A stretch of 64,000 nt of DNA from Butyrivibrio sp. LB2008 (lineage in GTDB: Bacteria > Bacillota > Clostridia > Lachnospirales > Lachnospiraceae): positions 342,258-406,257 of the forward strand of contig NZ_KK211305.1 in the NCBI RefSeq assembly GCF_000621565.1. The letters are read 5' to 3'. Each line of letters begins with the position of its first letter. The stretch's first letter is position 1. Both the position numbers and the translations under genes were made by a program. The notes under the pieces are model-generated. The model searched no databases and had not been told where the DNA came from. It worked only from the letters and a program-made list of their open reading frames with translations. This document shows positions 61,087 to 64,000 of the stretch, piece by piece.

Positions 61087-62382
61087 TTAAATATCAATTT
61101 TCATGCCGCCGTATTTTCTTATCTTAAGAACGACGCAAGCGCCCTCACCAAATACGTTATCGAGGGCTTTTTTATATTCTTCGACTTTATCATTTCTGAC
61201 AAATGCCTGTATTGTTCCGGCAAATCCGCCGCCGTGGACTCTGCATGCACCGCCGTCTGAGCCGAGAACTATTTCACTTATGCAAAGTGCTATGGAAATG
61301 TTCTGGTGCTGAATATCCTGGCCGGTATATACATTCTGAAGGAACTTGAATGATGAATCGCCGGATGCTTTTATTGTTTCTAAGAATGTTGTAAAGTCGT
61401 TACTCTTGAGGGCGTCCACTTCTTTGATAACTCTTTTGTTTTCTTCATAGAAGTGCAGAGCGCGGAGAACGGCTCTGTCACCGAGTTTTTGGCGAAGTGA
61501 AGGAATAGCTTTTATAACCTGGGATTCCGGAACGTCTGCAAGAGCAGCTTTTCTGAATTCTGCCGCAACAGCCATCATTTCTTTGGGAACGGCCGCATAT
61601 TCGGAAGTTAATCCGGAATGGCTTCCTTTTGTATCTGTGATGCAAAGGCTGTAGCCTGCTGCATTTATATCAAGGTCAAGCTTTTCAATCTTTGGTGTAC
61701 CGGCAATCTTGAAATCAATATGACACAGGCTTCCGATTGAACATGCCATCTGATCCATAAGTCCGCAAGGCTTACCGAAATATATATTTTCAGCATATTG
61801 GCCGATTGTAGCAATAGTGATGTCATCAATCTTATCTTCATTGTAAAGTGAAGAGATTATGTTTCCTATTACGGTTTCGAAGGCGGCAGATGAAGACAGG
61901 CCGGAACCTCCGAGCACCTCACTTGTGATATAAGCATCAAAACCGCCTATTTCAAATCCCCGCATCTGCGCTCCGGCAATTACACCCTTTACTAAAGAGA
62001 GTGTAGTTCCTTTTTGCGAAGAATCACGGGAAATATCATCGATACCGAAGCTTATCATTTTATATCCTTCAGACTGTACATTGACCGTAGAAGGATTTGG
62101 CGCTACGATTGCGATGGTATCCAAATTTATAGATGCTGTCAGGACGTGACCGTGTTGATGGTCGGTATGATTTCCGCCGACTTCGGTACGGCCGGGAGCA
62201 TTGATTATTATTACATCGTCGTTATAGTTTGCAGAGGATCTGTATAATTTTTCATAACTTTTTATTGCCTGAATATACCTGTCGGTCTGGTAAGCAAGCT
62301 TTTTTTCATCAAGGTAGATGTCAAGAAGAGTATCATTTAACTTGCCATCTTCAATATACTTGATCAAATCCTGTGTTTTCAT
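61087..62382 (-). CDS. galK: Galactokinase
   Basis: A 431-residue GHMP kinase. The galactose-binding signature APGRTEVGGNHTDHQHG (about residues 62-78), the ATP loop EVLGGSGLSSSAAFE (about 154-168) and the C-terminal GGGFAGTIQAFV are present. It phosphorylates galactose at C1, the first Leloir step. It is slightly longer than E. coli GalK, with an N-terminal extension of about 40 residues (TQDLIKYIEDGKLNDTLLD). It lies 10 bp after the beta-galactosidase gene, so galactose released from galactosides is processed by the same operon. Confidence 0.95.
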   Translation of the reverse strand: MKTQDLIKYIEDGKLNDTLLDIYLDEKKLAYQTDRYIQAIKSYEKLYRSSANYNDDVIIINAPGRTEVGGNHTDHQHGHVLTASINLDTIAIVAPNPSTVNVQSEGYKMISFGIDDISRDSSQKGTTLSLVKGVIAGAQMRGFEIGGFDAYITSEVLGGSGLSSSAAFETVIGNIISSLYNEDKIDDITIATIGQYAENIYFGKPCGLMDQMACSIGSLCHIDFKIAGTPKIEKLDLDINAAGYSLCITDTKGSHSGLTSEYAAVPKEMMAVAAEFRKAALADVPESQVIKAIPSLRQKLGDRAVLRALHFYEENKRVIKEVDALKSNDFTTFLETIKASGDSSFKFLQNVYTGQDIQHQNISIALCISEIVLGSDGGACRVHGGGFAGTIQAFVRNDKVEEYKKALDNVFGEGACVVLKIRKYGGMKIDI

Positions 62383-62392
62383 ACTTTAAACC

Positions 62393-64000
62393 TCATTTGT
62401 TGACAAATATCTTAACGCTCCATGAACCTATGCTGATCTTGTCTCCGCGGTGATATTCGCTTGAACTGATCAGTTCGGTACAGTCTTTGTATATCGAAAT
62501 AAGTTCAATCTTAGATGAGAAGTTGAAGTAATAGGTTATTTTTTCGCCAAGTGTGTTGGTTCCTGACTTTACGATGATGGGGAAAGATTCCTCCGGTAAA
62601 GAAAGGCCTATCCTTCTGATAAGTTTTTTTAATATAACAGTCAGACCTTCACACTGCATGTAGCATCCGATATAGGTCACGCTTCCTGAGAATGGAAGTT
62701 TATTGTGAAGTACTGCGGCATATTTGTCCCAACATGGATGGACGTATGTTCCCCAGACTTCTTCACCTGTGCCCTGAGGCCTTAGAAGTTCCATCCAATG
62801 AGAAACATTGAATTCTCTGCCGTCAATCTTTATCGTGGTATCTACAGGCCTTGTGAATTGATCGTATGTACCGCCTATAATGTCAGTCATATTGTAAGGA
62901 AGGACATCCGGATAAATCTTTAGTTCTTCGTCGGATACAAGGCTCTTGAAGCCAAGTACCAGATTTCCGCCTTTTTCAATGTACTTTCTGAGTGAATCTA
63001 TCAATTCCTTTGTAGCGGAGTAGAGTGCCGGTACTATCAGCAAAGGATATTTTTTTGCCATAGCTTCCGGATCCGTTAATATGACATCTTCTTTGTAAAC
63101 GATATCTGTTTCAAGATTCATTTTGTAGCAGGCATTGTACATCCAGCGAAGTATGTGATTGTAAGTGAGCTTTTTGGGACTCCAGTCATCCTGACCGACA
63201 CTTTCATCGGACACATCGTCGATGGGGAATTCGTCAAGACCGACAAGGCTTCTGTTGTCGGCGAGAATGGCAGCCGAACAATTCTTGGTCAGGTCTTTTA
63301 AATGCTCGTCAATCTTCAATTCTTCCGATCTTGCGAAAGCGAGTTCTTTGTATGTTTCTCCCGGAATAAGATCGTGGCTGATGATTCCTTTCCAATAGGA
63401 TTCACAGGAATTGTGAATTGAATGCCAGTTCCAGTACATAACTCCGTTTGCGCCGCTTGCCAGATGGCTGTAATAAGCCTGTCTGAGCTGACCGGGATAT
63501 GCAAGCCAATCGAGTCTTCCCTGAGACTGTGTCTCAAGTACGAGGTAATTGTTTTTCTTAAGAGATCTTCCGATTGCTCCGCCAAAACTTATGGTTGCAC
63601 CGTCAAATTTGTTTTGAGTAGGGTGATAGATATCAACTCCTGCTATATCTGTGGCTTCCGCAGCATCTCGCTGATTTGCGAGAGGCTGGATACCAAAAGA
63701 GAATCCATCCCATGAAAAGTCATAATTATGGGTGATGAACTGGTCGTCTCTTTTGTATTCATTTATGATATCTGCCTGCCATTTATGATATTCGGTGATT
63801 TTGTCTCTCAGGAATGCTTTGTATGCTGCTGAAAGACTGCCGTTTACGGTTCCACGGATATCGGGCATGTCATCCCATGATGCTATACTGTTACTCCAGT
63901 AATTGAGTCCGAATTCAGCGTTAAACTCCTTAATATCGGGATATTTTTTCTTCATCTCCTCAATGAACATCTTCTGATTGTCAGGAGAGTATCCGTTCCC
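62393..64000 (-). CDS. GH42 beta-galactosidase, 5' truncated by window edge
   Basis: The frame is open to the window edge; 535 residues are visible. EFNAEFGLNYWSNSIASWDD corresponds to the LNxxWGTxFWS segment just after the GH42 acid/base Glu, so that residue lies beyond the window. The nucleophile is seen in YLVLETQSQGRLDW, followed by GVMYWNWHSI; then come the trimerisation domain and C-terminal beta domain (VLHNKLPFSGSVTYIG). GH42 enzymes remove terminal beta-galactose from oligosaccharides, often plant- or milk-derived. No signal peptide can be judged. First gene of a galK operon. Confidence 0.93.
   Translation of the reverse strand, partial: GNGYSPDNQKMFIEEMKKKYPDIKEFNAEFGLNYWSNSIASWDDMPDIRGTVNGSLSAAYKAFLRDKITEYHKWQADIINEYKRDDQFITHNYDFSWDGFSFGIQPLANQRDAAEATDIAGVDIYHPTQNKFDGATISFGGAIGRSLKKNNYLVLETQSQGRLDWLAYPGQLRQAYYSHLASGANGVMYWNWHSIHNSCESYWKGIISHDLIPGETYKELAFARSEELKIDEHLKDLTKNCSAAILADNRSLVGLDEFPIDDVSDESVGQDDWSPKKLTYNHILRWMYNACYKMNLETDIVYKEDVILTDPEAMAKKYPLLIVPALYSATKELIDSLRKYIEKGGNLVLGFKSLVSDEELKIYPDVLPYNMTDIIGGTYDQFTRPVDTTIKIDGREFNVSHWMELLRPQGTGEEVWGTYVHPCWDKYAAVLHNKLPFSGSVTYIGCYMQCEGLTVILKKLIRRIGLSLPEESFPIIVKSGTNTLGEKITYYFNFSSKIELISIYKDCTELISSSEYHRGDKISIGSWSVKIFVNK

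Overview
The window looks like a chromosomal segment of a motile, anaerobic, low-GC Firmicute of the Lachnospiraceae (Butyrivibrio / Pseudobutyrivibrio / Roseburia-like). This is inferred from gene content: GH94 cellobiose phosphorylase, GH42 beta-galactosidase with galactokinase, a eukaryotic-type HisA, GlnRS with a variant KMSKS loop, two DUF4143 ATPases, an L-box (lysine riboswitch), and Firmicute-style AGGAGG ribosome-binding sites. No marker gene that fixes the genus is present.

Layout, left to right. 1-2.2 kb: a truncated DUF4143 ATPase, a perfect hexamer microsatellite, and a TcdA-like E1 enzyme. 2.4-10.5 kb: MATE transporter, tRNA-Leu(UAG), two tandem class A penicillin-binding proteins with unusual low-complexity tails, and a YigZ-family protein. 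10.5-12.5 kb: a long hairpin element, then TypA/BipA. 12.7-18.3 kb: a TldD/PmbA protease pair, then a lysine-riboswitch-controlled dapA-dapB-hisA cluster. 18.4-20.6 kb: cold-shock protein, YerC-like repressor, bactofilin plus a degenerate LytM membrane protein. 20.7-28 kb: a carbohydrate locus (cellobiose phosphorylase, LacI regulator, solute-binding lipoprotein, two permeases) with LacI-type palindromes. 28-31.5 kb: small membrane ORF, UbiA-family prenyltransferase and a large polytopic protein. 31.7-34.8 kb: ACT regulator, homoserine dehydrogenase, aspartokinase. 34.8-43.4 kb: two membrane proteins, guaB, a GGDEF-EAL protein, glnS and a DUF2225 protein.

43.4-48 kb is the most accessory-looking part. 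It is an AT-rich cassette with a Cys-cluster MarR regulator, an ArsN-like GNAT acetyltransferase, an ArsP/DUF318 permease and a thioredoxin-like protein, preceded by a tiny Cys-Cys peptide ORF. A DUF4143 ATPase follows, its promoter overlaid by three direct repeats at exactly 33-bp spacing. The block is bracketed by two oppositely oriented copies of a roughly 160-240 bp hairpin element. I interpret it as a thiol-metalloid (probably organoarsenical) resistance cassette, but that role is inferred from families.

48-64 kb: small acidic membrane protein, TetR, PfkB kinase, MalQ, an IS110-family insertion with a structured non-coding flank, CYTH and DJ-1 proteins, a second member of the long-hairpin family, a methyl-accepting chemotaxis protein with a flagellar-sigma-like promoter, tig-clpP-clpX, then galK and a truncated GH42 beta-galactosidase running off the right edge.

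Functional links: the aspartate-family genes are split between a riboswitch-controlled unit (dapA-dapB) and a separate ACT-hom-lysC unit. The sugar genes suggest phosphorolytic use of cellobiose, maltodextrin processing and galactoside use. Two dispersed hairpin families occupy gene ends, mostly between convergent genes, and probably serve as terminators.
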